The translations under genes and the position numbers were made by a program. Under the pieces are notes generated by a model, which had not been told where the DNA came from, searched no databases, and saw only the letters and a program-made list of their open reading frames with translations. Below, in pieces: positions 38,602-48,723 of a DNA stretch of 64,000 nucleotides. Within the stretch, counting starts at the first letter, position 1, and every line of letters starts with the position of its first letter. Source of the stretch: Vibrio litoralis DSM 17657 (GTDB lineage Bacteria; Pseudomonadota; Gammaproteobacteria; Enterobacterales; Vibrionaceae); the NCBI RefSeq assembly GCF_000426765.1, contig NZ_KE384567.1:417152-481151 (forward strand), given 5' to 3'.

Positions 38602-39084
38602 ATGAAATCGATAGCCTCATATTCTCTTCAACTGACATTAGTTTTAATACTTATGGCAATTTCAACTGTTGCCCAATCGTCGCCTATTCTGAGCTTAGAA
38701 TCGCCAACTGGGCAACAAATAAACCTAAGCCGTGAAGATCTGGAAAGCCTGCCTCAGACAACTTTCACCACCTCGACGCCTTGGACTAAAGGTATTCATA
38801 CCTATCAAGGACCGAGATTAAACTTAATTACTGATAAGCTGAAACCTTCAATCAATGGCATTCGAATCTATGCCGTCAATGGTTACTCCTATGACATCAA
38901 TATTCACGATTTAAAAAAATACCCATTTATCTTAGCGCTTCGACAAGACGAAAAAGCACTGTCATTACGTAATAAAGGCCCTTTTTGGTTACTGGTGCCT
39001 TTCGATCAGAACCCCCATTGGCTTTCGCTGGATAAACTACGTAATCAATTGGTTTGGCAAATAAACAAGATTAAGGCTTTATAA
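38602..39084 (+). CDS. Periplasmic molybdopterin-oxidoreductase-fold protein
   Basis: 160 residues with a signal peptide (MKSIASYSLQLTLVLILMAISTVAQS). The mature part has short segments seen in small YedY-like (oxidoreductase molybdopterin-binding) domains: FTTSTPWTKGIHTYQGPRL, then IRIYAVNGYSYDINIHDL and KGPFWLLVPFD. It lacks the size and Cys of a full catalytic subunit, so it may bind a ligand rather than catalyse. Its stop overlaps the next gene's start by one base (TAATG), so it is coupled with a membrane GGDEF protein and may supply its signal. Confidence 0.7.
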   Translation: MKSIASYSLQLTLVLILMAISTVAQSSPILSLESPTGQQINLSREDLESLPQTTFTTSTPWTKGIHTYQGPRLNLITDKLKPSINGIRIYAVNGYSYDINIHDLKKYPFILALRQDEKALSLRNKGPFWLLVPFDQNPHWLSLDKLRNQLVWQINKIKAL

Positions 39085-40184
39085 TGCGCTTACATATTTC
39101 GAAGCCTGTGATGATCAACACTACGTTTATCTTATTGTTAGCTCTTTTTACTACTGGTTTTCTCTGGAGCTTCTACCTACAAAAAGAAAATAATCACAAT
39201 ATCGATCGCTTTTATCGCTCGACCAATTGGTACGCTAACAGAATGATCCACCAATCGGAAAAATTTTTATACAAGACCGAATTGTATCAACTAGGCGCGA
39301 TTCCTTTATCAGACCTAACTCAAAGTTACGATCTGGTTTGGAACCGCCTACAACTCTTTTTAGAAGCCAGTATCACCGAGCTTTTACGCAGCCGTCACCC
39401 ACAAGTCACTAAAGACGTGGAAACGCTTTTTAACAGTATCAAAGCATTAGATGATGATTTTAACAATCCTAGTCATCTGCACACAAAGGCATTTTCAGAT
39501 AAGGTTATGAAAGTTAAGGATGACTTACTAAATTTAAACTATTCACTGAGTCGTGTTCTCACAAGTAGCCTTAGCGAAGGTACACGTAAAAATAACGACC
39601 TCATTCAACTTTGGCAGTTATCGGCATTCATCATTACCGTATTACTTTCTACCGCTTTACTTAGAATGAGCCGACGTTCAGCAGAGCTAGCGCAACTCGA
39701 TCCACTGACTCAGTTAGGTAATCGACGCGCCTTATCGGGCTACCTAAAGAAGCAATTAAAACGATCTTCAACAGTCAGTGTATGCGCCATCGACCTAAAG
39801 TGTTTTAAGCAAATTAATGATCAAATTGGTTATCAAGTGGGGGATCAGGTTTTAGTAGCATTTACTCAAAGACTTGCCTCGATAAAACAATGCAGAGCCT
39901 TTCGTCTTGGTGGGGATGAATTTGTACTTGTTTGTACTAAGCCAGATATACAACATAACTTAACGGCTCGAATTAAAAAGTTACAACAACAACTCGAGTT
40001 TGATTATCAATCCGAAGAACATCAATTTCCGGTTCGTATTCGTCTTGGCATCAGCCAATCAAATAAAAAGAATCCATCCGAAGCTGGGGCGTTACTCGAC
40101 CAAGCAATCTTAGCGCTAGATCAAACCAAACAAACCACTGATAAAGATTATGCTTTTTATCATATGCCTGCTTCGTCAATTTAA
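39084..40184 (+). CDS. Membrane-bound GGDEF diguanylate cyclase
   Basis: 366 residues. One membrane helix near 10-28, a periplasmic helical region to about 180, a second helix (FIITVLLSTALL, about 185-200), then a GGDEF domain with GGDEF at 276-280. No RxxD I-site is visible before the loop. It probably makes cyclic di-GMP in response to a periplasmic cue, with the partner encoded by the overlapping upstream gene. Confidence 0.9.
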   Translation: MRLHISKPVMINTTFILLLALFTTGFLWSFYLQKENNHNIDRFYRSTNWYANRMIHQSEKFLYKTELYQLGAIPLSDLTQSYDLVWNRLQLFLEASITELLRSRHPQVTKDVETLFNSIKALDDDFNNPSHLHTKAFSDKVMKVKDDLLNLNYSLSRVLTSSLSEGTRKNNDLIQLWQLSAFIITVLLSTALLRMSRRSAELAQLDPLTQLGNRRALSGYLKKQLKRSSTVSVCAIDLKCFKQINDQIGYQVGDQVLVAFTQRLASIKQCRAFRLGGDEFVLVCTKPDIQHNLTARIKKLQQQLEFDYQSEEHQFPVRIRLGISQSNKKNPSEAGALLDQAILALDQTKQTTDKDYAFYHMPASSI

Positions 40185-40251
40185 ACGGCCCCTAAAAAAC
40201 TAAAAGAAGCGATATCATTCGCTCCTTTATTAAGTTCAATTTACACCTTCA

Positions 40252-41787
40252 TTAATGCGCTGAGGCAGCCGCTGATGTATCAGTACTTGATTTAATAAAT
40301 GGCCCTTTAGCAAACCAAATAATCACAACCAACGCAAAGAACAACCAACCTAGCATGTAGAAGTAATCAATCGTTGAGTTCATAAAAGCTTGAGTGGTAA
40401 TGATATGATCCACAGCCGCTAAGTTAGCTTGTGTCTCTCCGCCCATCTTATGCAAATAATCCACCGCTGCAGGCTCATAATTACTCACATGCTCGGTTAA
40501 CGTCGCATGATGAAAATCAGCTCGACGAGTCCATAACCAAGTTGTTAATGAGGAAGCAAAGCTACCGCCCAGTACACGTAAGAAAGTAGTCAGGCCTGAT
40601 GCATCAGCAATTTGCTGCCCATTCAAGTTCGATAAGAATATCGTGGTGAGGGGCATAAACATAAATGCAATACCAATCCCCATAAACAACTGCACTTGAG
40701 CAATTGAGTTAAAATCAACAAACGTATTGAAATGGGAGCGTAAGAAACATGATAAGCCAATCACCACAAAGGAGATTGTCGCCAAGATTCTCATGTCGGC
40801 TTTATGCGCATATTTACCCACTAACGGCGTCAGCAAAAATGGCAATATTCCCATTGGCGCAGAAGCTAAGCCCGCCCAAATCGAAGTGTATCCCATGTAA
40901 ATCTGTAACCATTGCGGCAAAATAATATTAATGGCAAAGAAAGCCGAATAACTTAATACCAGTGCTAGCGTACCGACTGTGTAGTTACGATCTTTGAACA
41001 GGTATAAATTTACGATTGGGTGGTCATCGGTTAGCTCCCAAATCACAAATGAAATCAGAGCCACTGCTGCAATGCAGGTCATCACTACAATGTGAGTCGA
41101 AGCAAACCAGTCGGCATCATTACCTAAATCGAGCACAACTTGCAGTAAACCTACCCCGAGCACCAACAAAGCAATGCCAATAAAATCAATCGGCATTTTC
41201 GCAGTCACATCAACGCGATCTTTCAATTGCTGCCAAACCACTAAACAACAAAAAATACCAATCGGTAAGTTGATGAAAAAGATCCACGGCCAAGAATAGT
41301 TATCGGTTATCCAACCACCGGTAATCGGCCCGACAATCGGTGCAACCACCGTCACCATCGAAATCAGCGCTAACGCTGCCCCCCGTTTAACCGATGGAAA
41401 AATCGCCAACAATAACGTCTGACACATCGGAAACATAGGACCGGCAAAAAATCCCTGTAGAGCACGAAATACAATAAGCTCTGGCATACTGGTCGCAATT
41501 CCACAAAGGAATGACGAAAAGGTAAATAATGCCACCGATACAATGAACAGTCTAAGTTGCCCTATGCGGCGAGAAAACCACCCGGTAAGCGGCAATGCAA
41601 TTGCATTACACACCGCGAATGAAGTAATAACCCAGGTACTTTGCTCTGAACTTACCCCTAAGTTACCTGCGATCGTCGGCAATGCGACGTTAGCAATCGT
41701 ACTATCGAGTACCTGCATAAACGTGGCTAATGCGAGAGCGATAACCGCCAGTGGCAGACTAGGAGGCGTGTATGTTTGATCGTTCAT
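40252..41787 (-). CDS. emrB: DHA2-family drug efflux transporter (EmrB type)
   Basis: 511 residues with about 14 hydrophobic segments. Family motif C and others are seen: LATFMQVLDSTIANVALPTIAGNL at the N terminus, GWFSRRIGQLRLFI (motif A) and GPITGGWITDNYSWPWIFFINLPIG. It exports drugs or lipophilic acids using the proton gradient with the EmrA adaptor and an outer-membrane channel. It follows emrA by 8 bp in a marR-emrA-emrB operon. Substrates are not known. Confidence 0.9.
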   Translation of the reverse strand: MNDQTYTPPSLPLAVIALALATFMQVLDSTIANVALPTIAGNLGVSSEQSTWVITSFAVCNAIALPLTGWFSRRIGQLRLFIVSVALFTFSSFLCGIATSMPELIVFRALQGFFAGPMFPMCQTLLLAIFPSVKRGAALALISMVTVVAPIVGPITGGWITDNYSWPWIFFINLPIGIFCCLVVWQQLKDRVDVTAKMPIDFIGIALLVLGVGLLQVVLDLGNDADWFASTHIVVMTCIAAVALISFVIWELTDDHPIVNLYLFKDRNYTVGTLALVLSYSAFFAINIILPQWLQIYMGYTSIWAGLASAPMGILPFLLTPLVGKYAHKADMRILATISFVVIGLSCFLRSHFNTFVDFNSIAQVQLFMGIGIAFMFMPLTTIFLSNLNGQQIADASGLTTFLRVLGGSFASSLTTWLWTRRADFHHATLTEHVSNYEPAAVDYLHKMGGETQANLAAVDHIITTQAFMNSTIDYFYMLGWLFFALVVIIWFAKGPFIKSSTDTSAAASAH

Positions 41788-41795
41788 GAACGCCT

Positions 41796-43007
41796 CTATT
41801 GTGCGGTCGTTGTTGTGCCAACACTGGTTGCGCTAACACTTGCTACGCCAACATTTTCATGCAAAATTTTAGCAACTAGCTTATCCACTTCTTCAAGTGA
41901 GTTATGGTAAACATCAGTGTTATAACGAGCTTTTTTCGCAGCTTCTTTTGCCAATAGCTGACCATCGGTATCTTTAATATCGACTTTCGCTACCATAGAT
42001 AGACCAATACGCAACGGGTACTTATCTTGGTTTTGCTCATCTAAATGGATTTTTACAGGCAAACGCTGAACAATCTTGATCCAGTTACCACTAGCATTTT
42101 GCGCAGGAAGAAGAGAGAACGCACTACCCGTACCAATACCTAGGCTTTCTATTTCACCTTTATATTCAACTTCTTCGCCGTAAAGATCAGAAGTAAGCGT
42201 CACTGGCTGACCAATACGCATATCTTTCATTTGGCTTTCTTTAAAGTTGGCATCTACCCACACTTGATGTAATGGAACGATTGCCATTAACTGACTACCG
42301 GGCTGTACTTGACTACCTAATTGCACAGCACGTTTAGCCACATAACCACTAACCGGTGCCACAATTTTAGTACGCATATTATCTAAATAGCTTTTACGTA
42401 AAGCAGAAACCGCTGATTTCACACCTGGATGCGTTTCTAGCACGGTGTTATCAACAAGTGCTACCGTCATTTGTAATGATTGCTCAGCCGCTTCTAATTG
42501 GCTTTTGGCAGCTTCTAAACTATCGCGGTAGTGAGTTAAATCTTCTTTCGAGATCGCCCCTTTTGCTACCAAATTTTTACGACGGTTATAATCATTTAAT
42601 GCCTGACGATACTCAACTTTGCTGGTTTCTACTTTCGCCTTAAAGTTATCCGCCGCGGCATACATACTACGAACTTCGCGAACTTTGCTCGCTAATTTAG
42701 CTTCAGCATTTTGCAGGGCAATTTGGGTATCATTAGAGTCTAATGCCACCAGTACTTGGCCTTTTTTGACATAATCACCAGCATCTGGAATCACTTTAGT
42801 TACGGTGCCAGCAATTTGTGGCGATACCGTCACAAGGTTACCATTTACATACGCATCGTCGGTTTCTTCTACGAATTTTGCATACATTTGATAGTAAGCA
42901 AACCAACCGCCACCAATTACCAATAACGCAACCAATAAGATAAGAAAAGAGGTTTTGCGCTTACTTTTTGGTTTTACAGCAGCTTCAATATTTTGTTTGT
43001 TTTCCAT
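41796..43007 (-). CDS. emrA: Membrane fusion protein (EmrA/HlyD type)
   Basis: 403 residues. One N-terminal membrane helix (TSFLILLVALLVIGGGWFAYYQM) follows a short cytoplasmic tail. The lipoyl half-motif (VSPQIAGTVTKVIPDAGDYVKKGQVLVALDSND), a coiled-coil hairpin (about 110-200) and the second lipoyl half with VAPVSGYVAKRAVQLGSQVQPG follow. It bridges EmrB and an outer-membrane factor across the periplasm. It begins 59 bp after marR. Confidence 0.92.
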   Translation of the reverse strand: MENKQNIEAAVKPKSKRKTSFLILLVALLVIGGGWFAYYQMYAKFVEETDDAYVNGNLVTVSPQIAGTVTKVIPDAGDYVKKGQVLVALDSNDTQIALQNAEAKLASKVREVRSMYAAADNFKAKVETSKVEYRQALNDYNRRKNLVAKGAISKEDLTHYRDSLEAAKSQLEAAEQSLQMTVALVDNTVLETHPGVKSAVSALRKSYLDNMRTKIVAPVSGYVAKRAVQLGSQVQPGSQLMAIVPLHQVWVDANFKESQMKDMRIGQPVTLTSDLYGEEVEYKGEIESLGIGTGSAFSLLPAQNASGNWIKIVQRLPVKIHLDEQNQDKYPLRIGLSMVAKVDIKDTDGQLLAKEAAKKARYNTDVYHNSLEEVDKLVAKILHENVGVASVSATSVGTTTTAQ

Positions 43008-43066
43008 GATTCAACCATTTGATCATTAATGTAATTATAATTTTTTCTTGCCTAAATAACGCTTCG

Positions 43067-43507
43067 TTAAGGCAGTAACCGCTCTAATAAGCCACTCAAC
43101 TGTTTTACTTCATCAGCAGATAAATCGCCTATCAACAATGGACTCACTTGAGTTTCAATCACTTCTATACACTGGGTTAATAGTGATTGACCAGAAGGGG
43201 TTAATATCAAAATGACACTTCTTTTATCTTCTGGATTCGGTTGCTTTTCTACGAGCGACTTTTTAATTAAACGCTCAACCATGCGCGTCATTGAACCGCA
43301 ATCGATAGCGAGTAACTTACTGATTTCTGCTGGTGAATTCTTTTTTTCACATTCGATCACCGCCAAAACTTTAAATTGAGCAGGAGTGATATCGAGTGGC
43401 ATCAAGAACTGTGAAAGCAATCTATCTTTATGATGGTTAACTAAACCAATGAGTTTTCCTAAAGGAATACTCGATGCATGAATATAAGGAGAAGTGGTCA
43501 TAAGCAC
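43067..43507 (-). CDS. MarR-family transcriptional regulator
   Basis: 146 residues with the MarR winged helix: FKVLAVIECEKKNSPAEISKLLAIDCGSMTRMVERLIKKSLVEKQPNPEDKRSVIL, seen here as PAEISKLLAIDCGSMTRMVE and the wing PNPEDKRSVILILTP. It is first in the operon with emrA and emrB, and two identical palindromes lie just upstream, so it very likely represses its own operon and is released by a drug or phenolic ligand. Confidence 0.92.
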   Translation of the reverse strand: MLMTTSPYIHASSIPLGKLIGLVNHHKDRLLSQFLMPLDITPAQFKVLAVIECEKKNSPAEISKLLAIDCGSMTRMVERLIKKSLVEKQPNPEDKRSVILILTPSGQSLLTQCIEVIETQVSPLLIGDLSADEVKQLSGLLERLLP

Positions 43508-43525
43508 CTTTATGTTTCAACTTAC

Positions 43526-43537
43526 TTGCCTAGGCAA
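43526..43537. promoter_or_regulatory. MarR operator candidate 1
   Basis: TTGCCTAGGCAA, a perfect 12-bp palindrome about 20 bp upstream of the marR start. An identical copy lies 31 bp further upstream. Confidence 0.75.
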
Positions 43538-43556
43538 ATACTTGGCGGCATTTTAT

Positions 43557-43568
43557 TTGCCTAGGCAA
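43557..43568. promoter_or_regulatory. MarR operator candidate 2
   Basis: TTGCCTAGGCAA again, with shared flanks (ACTTGCCTAGGCAAATA on opposite strands). The centre-to-centre distance of 31 bp is close to three helix turns, so two dimers would sit on the same face. Confidence 0.75.
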
Positions 43569-43631
43569 GTATCTGTCAATAAGTATTTCAAAATGTAACC
43601 ATAAAATTACAGATGATTTAGGCTGAAATTC

Positions 43632-43655
43632 GCATCTTGAGGTTACTTGGGTATA
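43632..43655. repeat. Vibrio-type palindromic repeat half unit
   Basis: GCATCTTGAGGTTACTTGGG followed by TATA, a half unit of the ATACCCAAG repeat seen at 14993. It lies between the marR operon and corA. Confidence 0.5.
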
Positions 43656-43697
43656 AGATAGGGATATTCGTCCATCATCAAAAAGGACTTTTTCACG

Positions 43698-44651
43698 ATG
43701 CGATTTTTCAAAATCAATAACGGCTTTATTCAAGAAATAAGCTATGACAAACAACAAGATCTACAACCTCTTATCGAACAAGCTGACTGGATAGATGCCC
43801 ACGATCCTAGCGATGAAGAGCGTCTGTTTTTATCACAACAACTTGGTATTCAAATTCCCGGCACTAATGATGTAGAAGAAATCGAAGCATCTTCGCGTTA
43901 TTTTGTCGATCATGAAGGGTTGCACGTCCACTCGCTGTTTCTTTCACCGAGCGAAGGTCGCCATACTACGGTCAACATTGCCTCCATTCTGCAAAAAGAC
44001 CGATTAATCACCATTCGAGAAGGAAGTATTGCTGACTTTCGATTATTGCGTTTGCGGGCTCGTAAAGGTCAGGTTCAGTCTGATGATGTTCAATCACTAT
44101 TTATCACCATCTTGGAACAAAAAGTCGAGAATCATGCCGATACCATCGAGGATATTCACCATCAATTAGAAAAGATCAGCTATACCGTACTGGAGGATGA
44201 GGAAGCAGATTGGGAAGAATGCATTAGCCGCCTTGCACGACTCGAAGACAGTAATGGTAAAATTCGTTTATGTTTGATGGATACTCAGCGCGTGATTTCA
44301 TTTTTACTGCGTCACTTAAAGTCGACACCAGAGCAGCTGGAAACATTACGTGAAATTGTGCGTGATATTGAAACCTTGATGTCTCACACCACCTTCTTAT
44401 TTGAGAAGATCAACTTCTTAATGGATTCGGCGCAAGGCTTTATCAATATAGAGCAAAACCAGATCATCAAAACCTTCTCAATCGCCGCAGTGGTATTCTT
44501 ACCGCCAACATTAATCGCCAGTATTTATGGGATGAATTTCCATGTTATGCCTGAATTAGATTGGACCTTTGGTTACCCGGCCGCTTTAGCGTTAATGGTC
44601 GCTTCAGGCTTTGCCCCTTACTTTTACTTTAAACGTAAAGGCTGGTTGTAA
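43698..44651 (+). CDS. corA: CorA-family magnesium/cobalt transporter
   Basis: 317 residues, the usual length. The N-terminal cytoplasmic domain is followed by a long helix and two membrane segments at the C terminus. The selectivity motif YGMNF is present in LIASIYGMNFHVMPE. It forms a pentameric channel for Mg2+ (also Co2+ and Ni2+). MgtE, another Mg2+ channel, is encoded about 14 kb away. A terminator follows directly. Confidence 0.94.
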   Translation: MRFFKINNGFIQEISYDKQQDLQPLIEQADWIDAHDPSDEERLFLSQQLGIQIPGTNDVEEIEASSRYFVDHEGLHVHSLFLSPSEGRHTTVNIASILQKDRLITIREGSIADFRLLRLRARKGQVQSDDVQSLFITILEQKVENHADTIEDIHHQLEKISYTVLEDEEADWEECISRLARLEDSNGKIRLCLMDTQRVISFLLRHLKSTPEQLETLREIVRDIETLMSHTTFLFEKINFLMDSAQGFINIEQNQIIKTFSIAAVVFLPPTLIASIYGMNFHVMPELDWTFGYPAALALMVASGFAPYFYFKRKGWL

Positions 44652-44679
44652 TTCCTATTCACCAATAATTGAATAACAA

Positions 44680-44713
44680 AAAGCCAATGAACACAAATAT
44701 TCATTGGCTTTCT
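44680..44713 (+). terminator. Terminator of corA
   Basis: AAAGCCAATGAA and TTCATTGGCTTT form a 12-bp perfect stem with an 8-nt loop and a moderate T-rich tail. Confidence 0.8.
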
Positions 44714-44767
44714 ACTGTCTTGAATTCTAGTTATCCGCAACTAAGTTTACTTCTAGTCAAAAGAAGC

Positions 44768-45493
44768 TTACTTCGCGTTACGCTCTAGTACTTCGGCATC
44801 AAGCTCTTCTAACTTTGCTTTCATCTGATTGCGGCACAGTTTCAGTATCTCGCGAACATTTTCTTTATTGTAGCCTTCAACACTGATCGGTGGCAGCATC
44901 TCAACAATCACATGGCCGTTATTCCAGCGGTTCAGTTTTAACTTATCGGTTGAGCTACACACAATCGGAATAATAGGAACTTGAGCAGCAATCGCCGCAT
45001 GAAAAGCACCGGTTTTAAACGGCAATAGACCGCGACCACGTGAACGTGTCCCTTCAGGAAACATCCACACCGATACTTTGCTCTTCTTAATTTGATCGGC
45101 AACTTGGCTAATGGTATCCATCGCTTTGCTGCGATTGGCACGGTCAATCAAGATATTACCTGTTAACCAATAAAGCTGCCCAAACAAAGGCAGCCAAACT
45201 AAGCTTTTCTTACCGACCGTAACTACATTTGGCGTGAGCGCAGCTGAAATGGTAAATAAATCCCAGTTATTTTGGTGGTTACCTAAGTAGATATGTTGAC
45301 CGCGCTCATAAGCATTATCTGGAATTCTCAGCTCAAGCTTGATACCGAATACTTTAGCCATTCGGGAAAACATGCGGCCAAAAGTAAAAACATGGCGAGG
45401 GTTACGTGGACTGAATAAACAGTAGCCACAGCCAAAAACAAACATGAATACAGCAAATATCGCGACAGCAATAATGCGTAGTAAAGCAATCAT
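44768..45493 (-). CDS. plsC: 1-acyl-sn-glycerol-3-phosphate acyltransferase
   Basis: 241 residues. The acyltransferase motif HX4D is in GNHQNNWDLF, and the substrate motif is FPEGTRSRGRGLLPFKTGAF. A hydrophobic N-terminal segment anchors it in the inner membrane. It adds the second acyl chain to give phosphatidic acid. It lies downstream of murA on the same strand, but a terminator separates them. Confidence 0.94.
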   Translation of the reverse strand: MIALLRIIAVAIFAVFMFVFGCGYCLFSPRNPRHVFTFGRMFSRMAKVFGIKLELRIPDNAYERGQHIYLGNHQNNWDLFTISAALTPNVVTVGKKSLVWLPLFGQLYWLTGNILIDRANRSKAMDTISQVADQIKKSKVSVWMFPEGTRSRGRGLLPFKTGAFHAAIAAQVPIIPIVCSSTDKLKLNRWNNGHVIVEMLPPISVEGYNKENVREILKLCRNQMKAKLEELDAEVLERNAK

Positions 45494-45545
45494 TCAGTTT
45501 CTCCAATCACATAAAGCGCAAAGCAAATCGCCAGCGCCCTATACA

Positions 45546-45577
45546 ATAAAAAAGCCGAAACCATTAGGTTTCAGCTT
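45546..45577 (-). terminator. Terminator of murA
   Basis: On the minus strand GAAACC and GGTTTC form the core with flanking AAGC/GCTT pairs (one mismatch), an ATTA-type loop, and TTTTTTATTG after it. Confidence 0.75.
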
Positions 45578-45624
45578 CCATGGCCCCAAAAGCAAGCGGA
45601 TTAAAGGCTCACTTTCTAAGGCTA

Positions 45625-46902
<1,278 letters not shown>

Positions 46903-46973
46903 TTATTTTTATTCTTTACTTCTTTCAAGCAAGAAGTAAGCAAAAGCGATTGAGTCTATAGAGCCAGTGGAAT

Positions 46974-47228
46974 CTATAGTGACATCAGCTTTTTATCGCG
47001 CGCCCACTCTTCGGGTGTATACGCTTTAATTGATACGGCATGAATATCATTTCTTTGGATGTATTCCATCAGAGGCGCGTAAATTAATTGTTGTTTTTTA
47101 ACTCGGCTCATACCTTCAAAAGATGAATCAACCGCAACGACTTCGTAGTGGCTGCCTTCACCTTTCACGTGAATTTCTTGTAATGACAAGGCGTCATCTA
47201 ATATTTGTTTTACTTGGATAATGTCCAC
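46974..47228 (-). CDS. ibaG: BolA-family protein IbaG
   Basis: 84 residues from a GTG at 47228 with TAGAGGG just upstream. A longer frame to 47288 would overlap mlaB, and its first 20 residues do not fit the family. [69 protein letters not shown] are represented by the hallmark segments [20 protein letters not shown] and [13 protein letters not shown]. It is linked to acid resistance and iron-sulfur handling with glutaredoxins. Confidence 0.93.
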   Translation of the reverse strand: MDIIQVKQILDDALSLQEIHVKGEGSHYEVVAVDSSFEGMSRVKKQQLIYAPLMEYIQRNDIHAVSIKAYTPEEWARDKKLMSL

Positions 47229-47244
47229 GTAACCCTCTAATTTT

Positions 47245-47562
47245 TTAATCGTCGGTAACTTGAATATGCTCAGCAAATAGTTCATCAATATTGCTAAGTT
47301 TAAATAATGTGTATAGCTGACTTGGCATAAAGGTCAGCATTATATGACAATTTTGATTTTTTGCATGCTGTAATAAATGAATAAGCATTGCCATGCCTGC
47401 AGAATCCACTCTATCGAGCTCTTTTAAGCATACTTCATATTGCGCAATTTGTGGCTGCCACGCTTGTAGCTGAGACCACAGCTCGGGTACAGTATCACGA
47501 GTCAATTGACCAATGATAGAGGCGCACTGCTCTCCTTCCTCTCGCCAATGACGACTCTGCAC
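47245..47562 (-). CDS. mlaB: MlaB, STAS-domain protein of the Mla transporter
   Basis: 105 residues starting with GTG at 47562, which overlaps the mlaC stop (TAGTG). The STAS core is seen in [24 protein letters not shown], with the conserved Ser/Ala around DSAG. MlaB binds the ATPase MlaF and is needed for transporter activity. It lies between mlaC and ibaG as in E. coli. Confidence 0.9.
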   Translation of the reverse strand: MQSRHWREEGEQCASIIGQLTRDTVPELWSQLQAWQPQIAQYEVCLKELDRVDSAGMAMLIHLLQHAKNQNCHIMLTFMPSQLYTLFKLSNIDELFAEHIQVTDD

Positions 47563-48206
47563 TATTTTTTACCTTCAAAAACAATGTCTTTTTGTGCCAA
47601 CTGAGTTAACTCTTTGGTCACTGCTGGAATGCCATCTTGACGAATTTTTGTATTCCATTCCGATTGTTTGCTTGAAAGGAGACTGATCCCTTCTGCTACC
47701 ATGTCGTAAGCTTTCCACTCACCGGTCTTGGTATTTTTCAATAAGGTAAACTCAAGTTTAATATTTGGACGGCCGTTATCAATGATTTCAACTGGAATAG
47801 AGAGAATGCGAACATCATCGTTAACCGCTTTCTCTTGTGCAAATTGAATGGTTTGATCAGTATATTGCGTCAAAACTTGCGCATAAGAAGTAATTAAATA
47901 AGCACGAAACTCTTGAATAAACTCGCCTACTTCTTTCTTATCAGCCCCTCGCAAGTTCGGACCAAGTAATTTTAGTGCCGTATATTGATAATTGACGTAC
48001 GGCATCATTTCTTGTTCTACGATGGTTTTTAAGTAGTTCGGATCTGCTTGCACTTTCGGCTGTTCGGTTTTAAGTCGATCAAAAGTTTGCTCTGCAACCG
48101 AATGCATCATTTTATAGGGATTGCTGCTATCAACGGTTGCGGCATTCACACTAAAAGCCCCCCCCATAAACGCCAACAGTAACGCTGTTTTTCTTAACCA
48201 AGACAT
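47562..48206 (-). CDS. mlaC: Periplasmic phospholipid-binding protein MlaC
   Basis: 214 residues from ATG 48206 (AGGAG 7 bases upstream); an ATG at 48224 overlaps the end of mlaD. The signal peptide MSWLRKTALLLAFMGGAFSVNA is followed by the MlaC fold with TIVEQEMMPYVNYQYTALKLLGPNLRG. MlaC carries phospholipids across the periplasm between the outer-membrane MlaA complex and MlaFEDB. Confidence 0.93.
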   Translation of the reverse strand: MSWLRKTALLLAFMGGAFSVNAATVDSSNPYKMMHSVAEQTFDRLKTEQPKVQADPNYLKTIVEQEMMPYVNYQYTALKLLGPNLRGADKKEVGEFIQEFRAYLITSYAQVLTQYTDQTIQFAQEKAVNDDVRILSIPVEIIDNGRPNIKLEFTLLKNTKTGEWKAYDMVAEGISLLSSKQSEWNTKIRQDGIPAVTKELTQLAQKDIVFEGKK

Positions 48207-48220
48207 ACCTAACTCCTGTA

Positions 48221-48697
48221 TCACTCAGACTCTTTGCTGCTATATAAAAACTGGCCAATTAAATCTTCTAACACTAACGCAGACTTAGTGTCTTCAATAA
48301 AATCGCCATCCATTAAGGTACTGCTCATTCCTTCCATCACAAAGCCTGGTACTAGGCTAATATATTGTTCGCCAATTAAACCTGAAGTTAAGATCTGCGC
48401 GCTTGAAGTATCTGGATATTCACCAAATTTTCGGCCAATCGACATACTAACAACCGGAATGTAGTTCTGGGTATCTAAGCTGATGTCAGTGACTTGCCCT
48501 ACTACTACACCACCCACTTTTACCGGAGAACGAACTTTCAAGTTACCAATGTTATCAAAGCGCGCTTTCAAGGTATAACTATCACTTGGGCCAATACTGG
48601 TGACATTCGCCACTTTAAACATCATCACTAAAATCGCAATGACGCCCAATAAGACAAAGCTACCTACCATAAATTCTAAACGACGATTTGTTTGCAT
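48221..48697 (-). CDS. mlaD: MCE-domain lipid transport protein MlaD
   Basis: 158 residues: one N-terminal membrane helix (FMVGSFVLLGVIAILVMMF) and a single MCE domain (YTLKARFDNIGNLKVRSPVKVGGVVVGQV). The SGLIGEQYISLVPG segment is typical. Six copies form the ring of the MlaFEDB inner-membrane complex. Confidence 0.95.
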   Translation of the reverse strand: MQTNRRLEFMVGSFVLLGVIAILVMMFKVANVTSIGPSDSYTLKARFDNIGNLKVRSPVKVGGVVVGQVTDISLDTQNYIPVVSMSIGRKFGEYPDTSSAQILTSGLIGEQYISLVPGFVMEGMSSTLMDGDFIEDTKSALVLEDLIGQFLYSSKESE

Positions 48698-48723
48698 GAT
48701 TTACTTCCAATATAAATTCAAAA

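Noticed and set aside
47229..47288. Longer start for ibaG at ATG 47288
   Set aside because: It overlaps mlaB and gives a non-family N terminus; the GTG at 47228 has a good ribosome site and fits the family length.
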